From Thiomicrorhabdus sp. (lineage in GTDB: Bacteria; Pseudomonadota; Gammaproteobacteria; Thiomicrospirales; Thiomicrospiraceae): a stretch of DNA of 39,621 nt. Of this stretch, positions 27,140-35,454 are shown one piece after another; the first letter of the stretch is position 1, and the number at the start of each line of letters is the position of its first letter. The notes beneath the pieces are model-generated. The model ran no database searches. It saw only the letters and a list, made by a program, of their open reading frames with translations, and was not told the DNA's origin. Location of the stretch: positions 1 through 39,621 of the forward strand of contig JAKISK010000007.1 in NCBI GenBank assembly GCA_021648625.1, written 5' to 3'. The translations under genes were made by a program, and so were the position numbers.

Positions 27140-29101
27140 TTACGTAAGCTTTTCAATCGCTTCTTCCGCACAATACACCCACGGAAAATCAGGTAAGCTA
27201 TCACGAATGGTCGCACCATAGCCTTTTGATGAAAGCCTTGGGTCACATAACATAAGAACCCCACGATCATTCGAATCTCGAATCAACCGACCAGCCCCTT
27301 GCTTCATTGCCATAACCGCCTCTGGAAGCTGAAAATGCACAAAACCATTTAAGCCTTTTTCCTTTAAATACGCTTCTCTTGCTTGCACAATTGGGTCATC
27401 AGGGGGGGCAAAAGGGATGCGATCAATAATCACCAATTTTAGCGCATCCCCTTTCACATCAACGCCCTCCCAAAAACTGCTGGTACCCAGCAAAATGGTT
27501 TGCTCTGCTTCTTTAAAGCGTTGCAATAACACAAGCTTTGGAAGGTCTCCCTGAACCAAAAGAGAGCCCTCCCAGTGTTTTTCAAGAATTGCCTTCGCTT
27601 CTTGCAGGGCACGATGACTGGTAAATAAAATAAACGCGTGCCCATTGCTGGCTTTAAGCAGAGGCCATGCGGCTCTTAAGCACACTTTAATATACTGCTC
27701 ACTTCTAGGCTCAGGTAACCCAATAGGATGGTAAATAACCCCTTGGTTAGGGTAATCAAACGGGCTTGCCCAGTGACGAGTATTTGCCTCACCCAATCCA
27801 AGTCGATTTGCAAAATAATCAAATTTACCACGCACACTTAAGGTCGCAGACGTAAATAACCATGCGCCGCCAATGCTCTCTCTTTGGCGACTAAACGGAG
27901 CAGCAACACTCAAAGGTGTTAAATTCAGTTTAAAACGAGCTTGTGATGACTCAATCCAACGAATTTTATTTTCAGCCTTGTCACTCATCCACTCTTTAAA
28001 CTGACCTTCAAAATCTTTCGCACGCTTATACACTGCGGTGATTTGCTTGCCTCTTTCGGCAATTGATTTAAGATTTTCAATCAATAACGACAAACAATCC
28101 ATAAAGCGTTTCATAATCAATTGAAACGCCGACTCACTCTCAAGCTGTTGCCAAGTCCAGCGCTTTTCCCACTTCCCTAATGATTCATTTAATACTTTAA
28201 TTTGTTCCGCCAAATGATTCGCTTGATCCGTTAACTCAATCGACTCGGGTGATTCGAGCTTTTGTGCCTGTTTAATATCGCGAACTAACTCATCCAACTG
28301 ACCACGTGTAATTGAAAACCCTAAAAACTGAGCCGCAATATCCGGCAACTGATGCGCTTCATCAAAAACATACACCTCCATATTAGGCAAAAGTTCACCA
28401 AAGCCTTGCTCTCTTAAAGATAAATCCGCACAAAACAGGTGGTGATTCACTACAAGTACCTGTGCCTCCGCCGCTTGCTGCTTTACTTTAGGGTAAAAAC
28501 ACCCCGAGTCTGCTGTGCATTCCGCGGCCTGACAAAATTCTAGACGCGCACACACCTTACGCCAAATAGGATCATCTTCTGCCACCGCCTCCAATTCTGA
28601 TTTATCACCCGATTTGGTCTTATTTTCTGCCCAGTCCCGAATCAGTGCCAGCTTTTTCCAGTCCGCTCGACTGTGCTGTTCAGCGGTTTCTGTAATTTCT
28701 AAGCGCTGAGGACAAAGATAATTGTCCCGCCCCTTTAAAATTCGAGCTTTACCTTTTATTTCACACGCTTTAAAAAGTATAGGGAGATCTTTTTGAACCA
28801 ACTGCTCTTGTAAGGTCTTTGTTGCTGTCGACACCATAACCGTTTTGCCTGACAGCAATGCGGGCACTAAATACGCAAAGGTTTTTCCAGTCCCTGTCCC
28901 TGCTTCAGCCAACAAGGTTTCTTCCGCGTCAATCAGCTGTTCAATCTCATACGCCATTTCTACTTGAGGTGCGCGAGCGTGATAGCCTCCGACCAACTCA
29001 GAAAGCGTGCCTGCTTCATCCATCACCTCATCAATTTTTAAGCCTGTAACGGGCTTCTCTTTTGCATTCAATTTTTTAGATTCTGACGACGTTAAAGACA
29101 T
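27140..29101 (-). CDS. yoaA: DinG/YoaA-type ATP-dependent DNA helicase
   Basis: XPD-like superfamily 2 helicase with an iron-sulfur cluster, acting in DNA repair and replication tolerance. 653 residues. Walker A AGTGTGKT (67-74), followed by MVSTATKTLQEQL; cluster cysteines fit YLCPQR, VCARLEFCQ, AECTADSGCFYP; Walker B-type VFDEAHQ; later SATL (motif III), LLGTSSFWEGVDV and QGAGRLIRD (motif VI). Fits YoaA better than DinG because it lacks a long N-terminal extension. A GTG at 29113 adds four residues; ATG 29101 is preferred. A stem-loop is present in the leader. Confidence 0.93.
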   Translation of the reverse strand: MSLTSSESKKLNAKEKPVTGLKIDEVMDEAGTLSELVGGYHARAPQVEMAYEIEQLIDAEETLLAEAGTGTGKTFAYLVPALLSGKTVMVSTATKTLQEQLVQKDLPILFKACEIKGKARILKGRDNYLCPQRLEITETAEQHSRADWKKLALIRDWAENKTKSGDKSELEAVAEDDPIWRKVCARLEFCQAAECTADSGCFYPKVKQQAAEAQVLVVNHHLFCADLSLREQGFGELLPNMEVYVFDEAHQLPDIAAQFLGFSITRGQLDELVRDIKQAQKLESPESIELTDQANHLAEQIKVLNESLGKWEKRWTWQQLESESAFQLIMKRFMDCLSLLIENLKSIAERGKQITAVYKRAKDFEGQFKEWMSDKAENKIRWIESSQARFKLNLTPLSVAAPFSRQRESIGGAWLFTSATLSVRGKFDYFANRLGLGEANTRHWASPFDYPNQGVIYHPIGLPEPRSEQYIKVCLRAAWPLLKASNGHAFILFTSHRALQEAKAILEKHWEGSLLVQGDLPKLVLLQRFKEAEQTILLGTSSFWEGVDVKGDALKLVIIDRIPFAPPDDPIVQAREAYLKEKGLNGFVHFQLPEAVMAMKQGAGRLIRDSNDRGVLMLCDPRLSSKGYGATIRDSLPDFPWVYCAEEAIEKLT

Positions 29102-29126
29102 GCTGAAAAACACCCGTTTCTTAGAG

Positions 29127-29169
29127 GCTTGTCCGAGAACTAAAAATCGACTCTAGTTCTTGAACAAGC
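29127..29169 (-). other. Inverted repeat in the yoaA leader
   Basis: Left arm GCTTGTCCGAGAACTA and right arm TAGTTCTTGAACAAGC are complementary over 16 bp with two G-U-type positions, 11-nt loop. On the minus strand it ends about 26 nt before the yoaA start codon. It could be a leader structure or a relic of a mobile end. Confidence 0.5.
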
Positions 29170-29250
29170 TCCTAGGCTATAAAAAGTGTAACCATTATAC
29201 GTTAAGAGCCCCACAAACAACCCTTTTAAACACTTTCTTTTAAAATCAAC

Positions 29251-29279
29251 TAGACATAAAATGGTTAAGCCGTTATAAT
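29251..29279 (+). promoter_or_regulatory. Promoter of rpmJ
   Basis: TAGACA (29251-29256), 17-bp spacer, perfect TATAAT (29274-29279). The predicted start (about 29286) falls at a 12-bp perfect palindrome TTCAAATTTGAA (29287-29298), a possible operator. It does not resemble a Zur box. Confidence 0.75.
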
Positions 29280-29353
29280 CCGCGACTTCAAATTTGAACT
29301 TAAGTCGAGTTAGTTTTAAACATTCGACCCAATAAAAAGAACGGATATATCCC

Positions 29354-29479
29354 ATGAAAATTTTATCTTCATTAAAATCAGCTAAAAAACGCCATAAAGA
29401 TTGCCAAATTGTTAAGCGTCGTGGAAAAGTTTACGTTATTTGCAAAACAAACCCTAAATTTAAAGCGCGTCAGCGTTAA
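29354..29479 (+). CDS. rpmJ: Ribosomal protein L36, zinc-free (YkgO) type
   Basis: A 41-residue L36 starting [18 protein letters not shown] and ending NPKFKARQR. It is the alternative YkgO-like form: only two cysteines (Cys17, Cys30) remain and the complete zinc ribbon of the spc-operon form (C-x2-C...C-x4-H) is absent. In many bacteria this paralogue replaces the zinc form when zinc is low. It is unusually far from the other ribosomal genes and has its own strong promoter and terminator. Whether a zinc-binding L36 also exists lies outside the window. Confidence 0.96.
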   Translation: MKILSSLKSAKKRHKDCQIVKRRGKVYVICKTNPKFKARQR

Positions 29480-29501
29480 TTTTAGGTTTTTTTGCTGTAA
29501 C

Positions 29502-29533
29502 AAAAAAGGCGCCCTGATCAGGCGCCTTTTTTT
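29502..29533. terminator. Bidirectional terminator between rpmJ and cheV
   Basis: GGCGCC-CTGATCA-GGCGCC flanked by six A and seven T, so it terminates both convergent genes. Confidence 0.93.
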
Positions 29534-29562
29534 ATATTTTTATTTTATAAAAAACTCTACGA

Positions 29563-30555
29563 CTAACCAACAGATGCAATATCTGGTTCAACATAACTCC
29601 CCTCTACTTTTTGAATCGTTTCAATGATTAAATCCGTATCGACCTTACCAATAAAATAATCAGCCCCCATTCCTAGGACTTCTCGACTATTATTATCACT
29701 CGTCATTGATGTATGAACAATAATCGGCATTTTATTGGTTCGTGGGCTAGCCTTAAGTGTTTTAATAACAGTATGTCCCGATGCAACAGGCATTTCAAGA
29801 TCGGTAAATACCATTGAAACCCCCTCTAAAGACTCTAACTCATCAATATAATCTAATAGTTGACGACCATCATCAAAACCTTGATATTTTAGCCCTAACT
29901 GAGAAAAGACCATTCCCATGTATTTTTGAATGGATTTACTATCCTCTGCAAACAAAATGGTTTTTTGATACATGTCATCACTAAAGTGAACATCTGTACT
30001 TTCAACCGTTTTGGCGGATGCAAAAATTTTTTCTGCAACGGCTGGCATCGCTTCAATTAACAATTTTTCAATGTCTAAAATAAAACAAAGCGTCTCACTG
30101 TTCTCTAAATAAGTATGATTCACAATTTGATTTGAGTTCACGTCGACATTGTAGTTGCCTGCTGGATGAATATCAGACCAATTTTTTTCTTCCACCCCAT
30201 AAATATGTGAAACCCTTAACCCAATAAAATTATTACTAAAATCAGCAACAATAATAATCGACTTTTCACGCTCCTCATCAGTCATATCAAATGACATCCA
30301 TTTCGGCAGATCAATCACAGGTAAATAGACACCACGCAACTCAATCATTCCTTCAATCAATGGGTTATGATCTGGCATGGGTGCAATATCATAAGCTCGG
30401 CCTTCTAGCACCTCTCGAACCTTAAAAACATTCATCCCGTAATAAGGTGGTTCATCATCAGATTGAGAAAACTGAACTTGAAAAATCATCAAACTCATTT
30501 GGTTGTTTTTACTTAACTGTGCGGTTTTTTCAACTTGCTCTAAAGTAGTACTCAT
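29563..30555 (-). CDS. cheV: Chemotaxis coupling protein CheV
   Basis: CheW-like coupling domain (about 1-175) fused to a response-receiver domain (about 198-325), 330 residues. The receiver has the acidic pair Glu204-Asp205, the phosphoacceptor Asp252 in VFTDLEMPVASG and the conserved Lys304 in YFIGKVD, so phosphorylation by CheA is expected. The CheW part shows FKVREVLEG, GMIELRGVYLPVIDLPKWM and FSNNFIGLRVSHIYGVEE. ATG at 30555 with AGG just upstream. It lies alone between rnhB and rpmJ, away from any flagellar or che cluster visible here; it implies the organism is motile. Confidence 0.95.
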   Translation of the reverse strand: MSTTLEQVEKTAQLSKNNQMSLMIFQVQFSQSDDEPPYYGMNVFKVREVLEGRAYDIAPMPDHNPLIEGMIELRGVYLPVIDLPKWMSFDMTDEEREKSIIIVADFSNNFIGLRVSHIYGVEEKNWSDIHPAGNYNVDVNSNQIVNHTYLENSETLCFILDIEKLLIEAMPAVAEKIFASAKTVESTDVHFSDDMYQKTILFAEDSKSIQKYMGMVFSQLGLKYQGFDDGRQLLDYIDELESLEGVSMVFTDLEMPVASGHTVIKTLKASPRTNKMPIIVHTSMTSDNNSREVLGMGADYFIGKVDTDLIIETIQKVEGSYVEPDIASVG

Positions 30556-30705
30556 AACCTATCGCCTTACCTATTAAAACTACTAACACAATGAGAAAGA
30601 TTTATGGATAACACCTTAAATCACTGTAAACGTTTCAATTCTAACTTAAAACAAAGCCAGACAAAACACATTATTTAACCCAATTACGAACAAAATGAGA
30701 AGGAA

Positions 30706-31326
30706 CTATTCCAACATTTTTTTTACCGGTTTAAATGAATAACGATACCCTTCAATTAAACCGTATTTCTGAATTGCCAACAAATGCTTTGCTGTTGGAT
30801 AACCTTTATGCTGATCAAAGCCATATTCAGGGTATTGTTGATGCAGTTCAAACATCTGCTGATCTCGGTAGACTTTGGCTAGAATAGACGCCGCACTAAT
30901 TTCCATTACTTTATCATCCCCTTTAACAATGGACTGACAGGGTAGTGCAACTTGAGGACAGCGATTACCATCCACATACACATAAGAAATTTTCTCCCCC
31001 CCTTCAACCAACTGTAAGATGGCACGCTGCATTGCCAGCATTGTGGCTTGCAAAATATTTAACGCATCAATCTCTTTAGGCGTTGCAACGGCAATAGCAT
31101 AGGCCACCGCCTGCTCTTTAATTAAAAAAGCCAACGCCTCTCTCTTAGAAGCAGAAAGCTTTTTGGAATCTTTTAATGGCAATTTACAACCGATGGGTAA
31201 AATAACCGCAGCCGCCACAACATTCCCAATTAAAGGCCCCCGCCCAACTTCATCGACCCCTACCGTTTCCCCTGTTAAGGAGAAAAATTCAGGGCTTTGT
31301 TCTTCTAAAAACAGTTTACTTTGCAT
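30706..31326 (-). CDS. rnhB: Ribonuclease HII
   Basis: Removes ribonucleotides embedded in DNA, incising at a ribonucleotide in a duplex. 206 residues, standard size. Active-site acids Asp25 and Glu26 in [12 protein letters not shown]; further [10 protein letters not shown] and [15 protein letters not shown], then [18 protein letters not shown]. Overlaps the lpxB end by 11 bp, so they are translationally coupled. It is the last gene of the long lpx cluster; no clear terminator follows. Confidence 0.97.
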   Translation of the reverse strand: MQSKLFLEEQSPEFFSLTGETVGVDEVGRGPLIGNVVAAAVILPIGCKLPLKDSKKLSASKREALAFLIKEQAVAYAIAVATPKEIDALNILQATMLAMQRAILQLVEGGEKISYVYVDGNRCPQVALPCQSIVKGDDKVMEISAASILAKVYRDQQMFELHQQYPEYGFDQHKGYPTAKHLLAIQKYGLIEGYRYSFKPVKKMLE

Positions 31327-32488
31327 GTTGTTGACTTAAATTTGCCCAGTCCTCAATCGCATCCACAGCCAATTCTGATGCATTCTGCTTTAGCGAGGTA
31401 TATTGCCGTTTAAACGCATCAATCTGTTGTTCTCTTAATCGCGTGTCCATAATTAAACGCCCCATCTGTATCGCAATTTTATGTGGGGTTGCTTCTTCCT
31501 GAATCAACTCTGTAACAAGCGATTGGTTGGCTAAAATATTTGGCAACCCAATCCACTTTGTGGTCGCAAGGCGCTTCATAATCCAGTAGGAGATGGGATG
31601 TACTTTAATCGCAAGTACCAAAGGTTTTTTCATTAATGCACACTCAAGGGTTGCCGTTCCAGAAGTGACCAATGCTTGATCGCACGCTTCGAGTACTCGA
31701 CGAGATTGCCCATCAATAAGGCGTACATTAATGCCTCTGCCAAATTGATTGACCGCCTCTTGAATTCTCGCTCTGGCGTTATCATGCACACAAGGAATCA
31801 AAAACTGCATCTTAGGATAAATATCTGCAAGTAATTTAGCGCTTTGAATATAAACATCGGCCATGCGGTTAATTTCACTCATACGAGAACCTGGAAAAAT
31901 GGCGGTAACGGGCGTAAGCGCTTCAATTTCAAGGGCTGCACGAGCTGAAAGGGTATCGGGGGTTTCAGGAAACTGATTGGCGAGAGGATGACCAACAAAC
32001 TTAACGGGAATATCATAACGGTGATAATAAGGCGGTTCAAAGGGAAATAAAACCAAAACCCCATCAACAGAGTGACGGATTTTTTCAAGACGCTTTTCTC
32101 GCCACGCCCAAACGGACGGTCCAACATAATGAACGGTGGCAATTTTATTTTTTTTCAACTCAGCCTCAACTTTAAAATTAAAGTCAGGCGCATCAATTCC
32201 AATAAAAACATCGGGTTTGATGGTTAAAAATTTATTAATAATCAATTTTCGAATTTTAAGGAGTTCAAACAGGTGCTTTAATACTTCAAAAAAACCCATA
32301 ACAGAGAGCTTTTCCATTGGAACCCAACTTTGAAACCCCAGCGCAATCATTTTTGCCCCCCCTATCCCGACAAAAACCGCATTAGGATAGCGAACCTGCA
32401 AACTTTCCATTAATGCCGCACCCAGCGTATCGCCCGAGGCTTCGCCAGCAATCATACCGATCACCAACGCACCGTTATCTGGTTGCAT
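31316..32488 (-). CDS. lpxB: Lipid-A-disaccharide synthase
   Basis: Glycosyltransferase (family 19) joining UDP-2,3-diacylglucosamine and lipid X to form the lipid A disaccharide at the inner membrane. 390 residues. [50 protein letters not shown] and [11 protein letters not shown] are hallmarks; [16 protein letters not shown] follows. A GTG at 32509 lengthens it by seven residues and would overlap lpxA; ATG 32488, four bases after the lpxA stop, matches the family start better. Confidence 0.96.
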   Translation of the reverse strand: MQPDNGALVIGMIAGEASGDTLGAALMESLQVRYPNAVFVGIGGAKMIALGFQSWVPMEKLSVMGFFEVLKHLFELLKIRKLIINKFLTIKPDVFIGIDAPDFNFKVEAELKKNKIATVHYVGPSVWAWREKRLEKIRHSVDGVLVLFPFEPPYYHRYDIPVKFVGHPLANQFPETPDTLSARAALEIEALTPVTAIFPGSRMSEINRMADVYIQSAKLLADIYPKMQFLIPCVHDNARARIQEAVNQFGRGINVRLIDGQSRRVLEACDQALVTSGTATLECALMKKPLVLAIKVHPISYWIMKRLATTKWIGLPNILANQSLVTELIQEEATPHKIAIQMGRLIMDTRLREQQIDAFKRQYTSLKQNASELAVDAIEDWANLSQQHAK

Positions 32489-32492
32489 TTGC

Positions 32493-33263
32493 TTATCTAA
32501 CAATACCACGTTCCGATTTTTTCAAAAAATGCACCAGAGAACCTAAAGTATCCTGCTCATCGTTTAATTTTTCGAGCTCTTGAATGGCGTCTTCAAAACG
32601 ATTTCCAGTCCGATACAGTGTTCGATAGGATTTTTTAATCAAACTTAATTGATCCCGTGTAAAGTTTCGCCGCTTTAATCCTTCAAGATTAATACCCCTA
32701 GGGCTGGCTAAATTTCCTGAAACAATCACAAAATTAGGAACATCTTGGCTAATTACACTGCCCATACCACAAAAACTATGCTCTCCAATATGACAAAACT
32801 GATGAACCAAGGTATACCCCCCCAGTATCGCCCAATCATGCACCGTAACATGCCCCGCTAAAGCCGTTGCGTTTGCCAAAATACAGTGATGACCAATGAT
32901 ACAATCGTGCGCGATGTGTACACCCGCCATCACCCAATTATCATCACCAATAACGGTTTTTCCTAAATCTTGGCTCGTACCACGATTAACGGTCACATTC
33001 TCTCGAAAGGTATTGTTGTCACCAATCAACAATTGGGTTAGCTCATTATCATATTTTTTATCTTGGGGTGCCGCACCAATAGAACCAAATGAAAAAAAAT
33101 GATTATTAACGCCAATAACCGTTGGTCCTTGCACCACTACATGTGGCTCTAAAATAGAACCAGAGCCAATGCTAACGTCTGCACCAATGACACAAAACGC
33201 ACCAATTTTCACATCAGACGCAATCTTTGCACTGGGATCAATAACCGCTGTTGAATGAATCAA
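32493..33263 (-). CDS. lpxA: UDP-N-acetylglucosamine O-acyltransferase
   Basis: First step of lipid A synthesis. 256 residues of left-handed beta-helix with hexapeptide repeats (IGAFCVIGADVSIGSGS and so on) followed by an alpha-helical C-terminus. The catalytic His lies in HIAHDCIIGHH. Start: the frame can be extended to a GTG at 33287, but AAAGG in the fabZ end is 9 bases before a TTG at 33263, which yields MIHSTAVIDPSA, the family start. The TTG is therefore preferred. The gene overlaps nothing and is coupled to fabZ and lpxB. Confidence 0.93.
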   Translation of the reverse strand: MIHSTAVIDPSAKIASDVKIGAFCVIGADVSIGSGSILEPHVVVQGPTVIGVNNHFFSFGSIGAAPQDKKYDNELTQLLIGDNNTFRENVTVNRGTSQDLGKTVIGDDNWVMAGVHIAHDCIIGHHCILANATALAGHVTVHDWAILGGYTLVHQFCHIGEHSFCGMGSVISQDVPNFVIVSGNLASPRGINLEGLKRRNFTRDQLSLIKKSYRTLYRTGNRFEDAIQELEKLNDEQDTLGSLVHFLKKSERGIVR

Positions 33264-33267
33264 GGCG

Positions 33268-33705
33268 CTATACCTTTCGTTCTGCACACAAAAGATCGGC
33301 GGATGCGATTAATTTTCCATCAATTTTTGTTGTGCATTTAAATTTCCAAATACCACGCTTATTCCCCAAGGTAACCACTTCAAAATCTAAACGGTCACCA
33401 GGCACCGCAGGTTGCCTAAAACGACAGTTATCAACCGCCGCTAAATAATACATTGTACTGCCATCAGGCTTAACACCTTGGCTACGAAACGCTAAAATCC
33501 CCGTACATTGCGCCATACCTTCAAGGATCATAACGCCCGGCATAATCGGATGATTTGGAAAATGCCCCGTAAACTGTGGTTCGTTGAATGTAATATTTTT
33601 ATACCCTTTCAACATAACGCCCGACTCAAACTCCGTTACTCTATCCACTAATAAAAAGGGATAGCGGTGCGGTAAATAATCAAAAATATCTTTTACTTCC
33701 ATCAT
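33268..33705 (-). CDS. fabZ: 3-hydroxyacyl-ACP dehydratase FabZ
   Basis: Dehydrates 3-hydroxyacyl-ACP in fatty-acid elongation and balances acyl supply against lipid A. 145 residues, hot-dog fold. [18 protein letters not shown], the catalytic His in [21 protein letters not shown], and the Glu in the same segment (ILEGMAQ) are visible. Two adjacent ATG codons (33705 and 33702); GGA precedes by about 10 bases. The stop lies just 5 bases before the lpxA TTG. Confidence 0.97.
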   Translation of the reverse strand: MMEVKDIFDYLPHRYPFLLVDRVTEFESGVMLKGYKNITFNEPQFTGHFPNHPIMPGVMILEGMAQCTGILAFRSQGVKPDGSTMYYLAAVDNCRFRQPAVPGDRLDFEVVTLGNKRGIWKFKCTTKIDGKLIASADLLCAERKV

Positions 33706-33739
33706 TCAATATTCATCCAATCGTAATTTATAACGCGGG

Positions 33740-34774
33740 TTAGTCTCTATCCACTAACTCATCTACTTGTTTTTGTAATGCTTTAATTTGTTTGGCCATT
33801 TTATCTAGGTTACGTGCTCTCACGCTGTTTCTTTGCCACTCCGAGACAGGAATTGCAGGAAACCCAGAATACACGCCTGGCTTACTAATTGAGTGGGTCG
33901 CACCCGATTTTGCTAAAAAATGCGTATTATCGGCAATTGTAATATGGCCTGAAAAACCAACCTGACCCGCCACGGTACAATTTTCCCCCAGTATTGTACT
34001 GCCTGCAAACCCTGTTTGACCTGCAATGGCAGAACCTTGCCCAATTTTAACATTATGCGCAATGTGCACCATGTTATCGATAATGCAATTATTTTCAATG
34101 ATCGTATCTTCAATTGCGCCCCGATCAATGCACACATTGTTGCCTATCGAGACATCATCTCCAATAATTACTCGACCTACCTGAGGGATTTTAACCCATG
34201 TTCCCTCGTGATTCGCCCAACCAAAACCATCTCCACCAATAATCGCACCTGCTTCAACCGTCACATTGTCACCAATTATACAACCATGACTAATAACAAC
34301 GTTTGATAAAATACGACAGTTTTTTCCAATGGTCACATTTTCTTCAATAATTGCTCCAGCCGCAATCAACGTGCCATCTTTAATCGTAACACCAGACTGA
34401 ATGACGGCCTGCGCCATCACGCCAACAGAGTCAGCCAATTGTGCAGAATCATCAATACTTGCATCAGGATGCCGCTGAGTCGTCTTTTGTAACGGGTTTA
34501 ATAACTGTGCAACAAGCGCATAAACATAATATGGATCTTGAACGACAATCATCGGAACGGGGCAAAACGCTTGGTAGGCTGGCGCTAAAATAACCGCACC
34601 CGCACACGTTTCCTTAAGGGAAGAAAGATATTTTTTATCTTTAAAAAAAGAAATTTTTGTTTCGTTCGAATTATTCAGGCTTGAAACAGCCTGAATATCA
34701 ACATTTTTCGAACCAATTAAAATAACCTCAATACCATCTTGGCGTAATTGGCTGACAATATTTCGTAATTTCAC
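33740..34774 (-). CDS. lpxD: UDP-3-O-acylglucosamine N-acyltransferase
   Basis: Third lipid A step: N-acylates UDP-3-O-acylglucosamine. 344 residues: N-terminal uridine-binding domain (about 1-100), then a hexapeptide beta-helix with repeats such as IGKNCRILSNVVISHG and the catalytic His in HIAHNVKIGQGS, and a C-terminal helix (MAKQIKALQKQVDELV). Start GTG at 34774 with AGG about 8 bases upstream. It follows the skp-like gene closely (15 bp). Confidence 0.96.
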   Translation of the reverse strand: MKLRNIVSQLRQDGIEVILIGSKNVDIQAVSSLNNSNETKISFFKDKKYLSSLKETCAGAVILAPAYQAFCPVPMIVVQDPYYVYALVAQLLNPLQKTTQRHPDASIDDSAQLADSVGVMAQAVIQSGVTIKDGTLIAAGAIIEENVTIGKNCRILSNVVISHGCIIGDNVTVEAGAIIGGDGFGWANHEGTWVKIPQVGRVIIGDDVSIGNNVCIDRGAIEDTIIENNCIIDNMVHIAHNVKIGQGSAIAGQTGFAGSTILGENCTVAGQVGFSGHITIADNTHFLAKSGATHSISKPGVYSGFPAIPVSEWQRNSVRARNLDKMAKQIKALQKQVDELVDRD

Positions 34775-34789
34775 GAAAAAGCCTAAAGG

Positions 34790-35329
34790 TTATTTGTTAA
34801 ATTCGGCGCGTTGCTTCTTACTCACTGTTTTTAAATGGGACAGAACATCATTCGTCACATCAATACGATTATTGGTATAAGCAATCCCTTCATATAAAAT
34901 TAAATCAAAGGACTGTTGCTCACCAATGGCTTTAATCGCATCATTCACAATATTTTGCAACGTTGCCAGCTCTTCATTACGTCGTAGATTTAAAAGCTCC
35001 TGAACATCATTACGTCTACGTTGAATTTCTCGTGTTAACATCGTTATTTCACGCTCTTTTGTCACGCGCTGAGAATCACTCATGATCGCTTTATTTTTTT
35101 GATATTCAGCCTGTTTTTGCTCTAACTTTCCAGCCAATCCTTTCAGTTCAGCTTGCTGGGGCTCAAACTCTTTTTTAAGCCGTGCATCCGCGGTCTTAGC
35201 TTGTGGCGCCTGCTCTAAAAGAAGTGCGACATTAACCACGCCTAATTTAACTGGCGTTTCTGCCCAAGCATTAGTCGCTAATGAAATCATTGCAACGGAT
35301 AACAAACAGGCTTTAAAGAATTTACGCAT
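34790..35329 (-). CDS. skp: Periplasmic chaperone, OmpH/Skp family
   Basis: Trimeric periplasmic chaperone escorting unfolded outer-membrane proteins to BAM. 179 residues: signal peptide to about residue 23 (ending NAWA), a short beta part (VKLGVVNVALLLEQ) and long coiled-coil helices (ARLKKEFEPQQAELKG onward). Real start is ATG 35329: a TTG three bases earlier opens a one-residue longer frame, but GGAAAG 5 bases before the ATG supports ATG. Its position after bamA is the standard arrangement. Confidence 0.94.
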   Translation of the reverse strand: MRKFFKACLLSVAMISLATNAWAETPVKLGVVNVALLLEQAPQAKTADARLKKEFEPQQAELKGLAGKLEQKQAEYQKNKAIMSDSQRVTKEREITMLTREIQRRRNDVQELLNLRRNEELATLQNIVNDAIKAIGEQQSFDLILYEGIAYTNNRIDVTNDVLSHLKTVSKKQRAEFNK

Positions 35330-35454
35330 CAAATCTTTCCATTTTTTATAAAAATAAACAACTTTTCAGAATTGTACCTTAAAAAACAATTGTTGGTATA
35401 GGAACCTTAAGCTAAGACGCCTACTCTTTTCCAATTTCTGGGTAGAAACATAAG

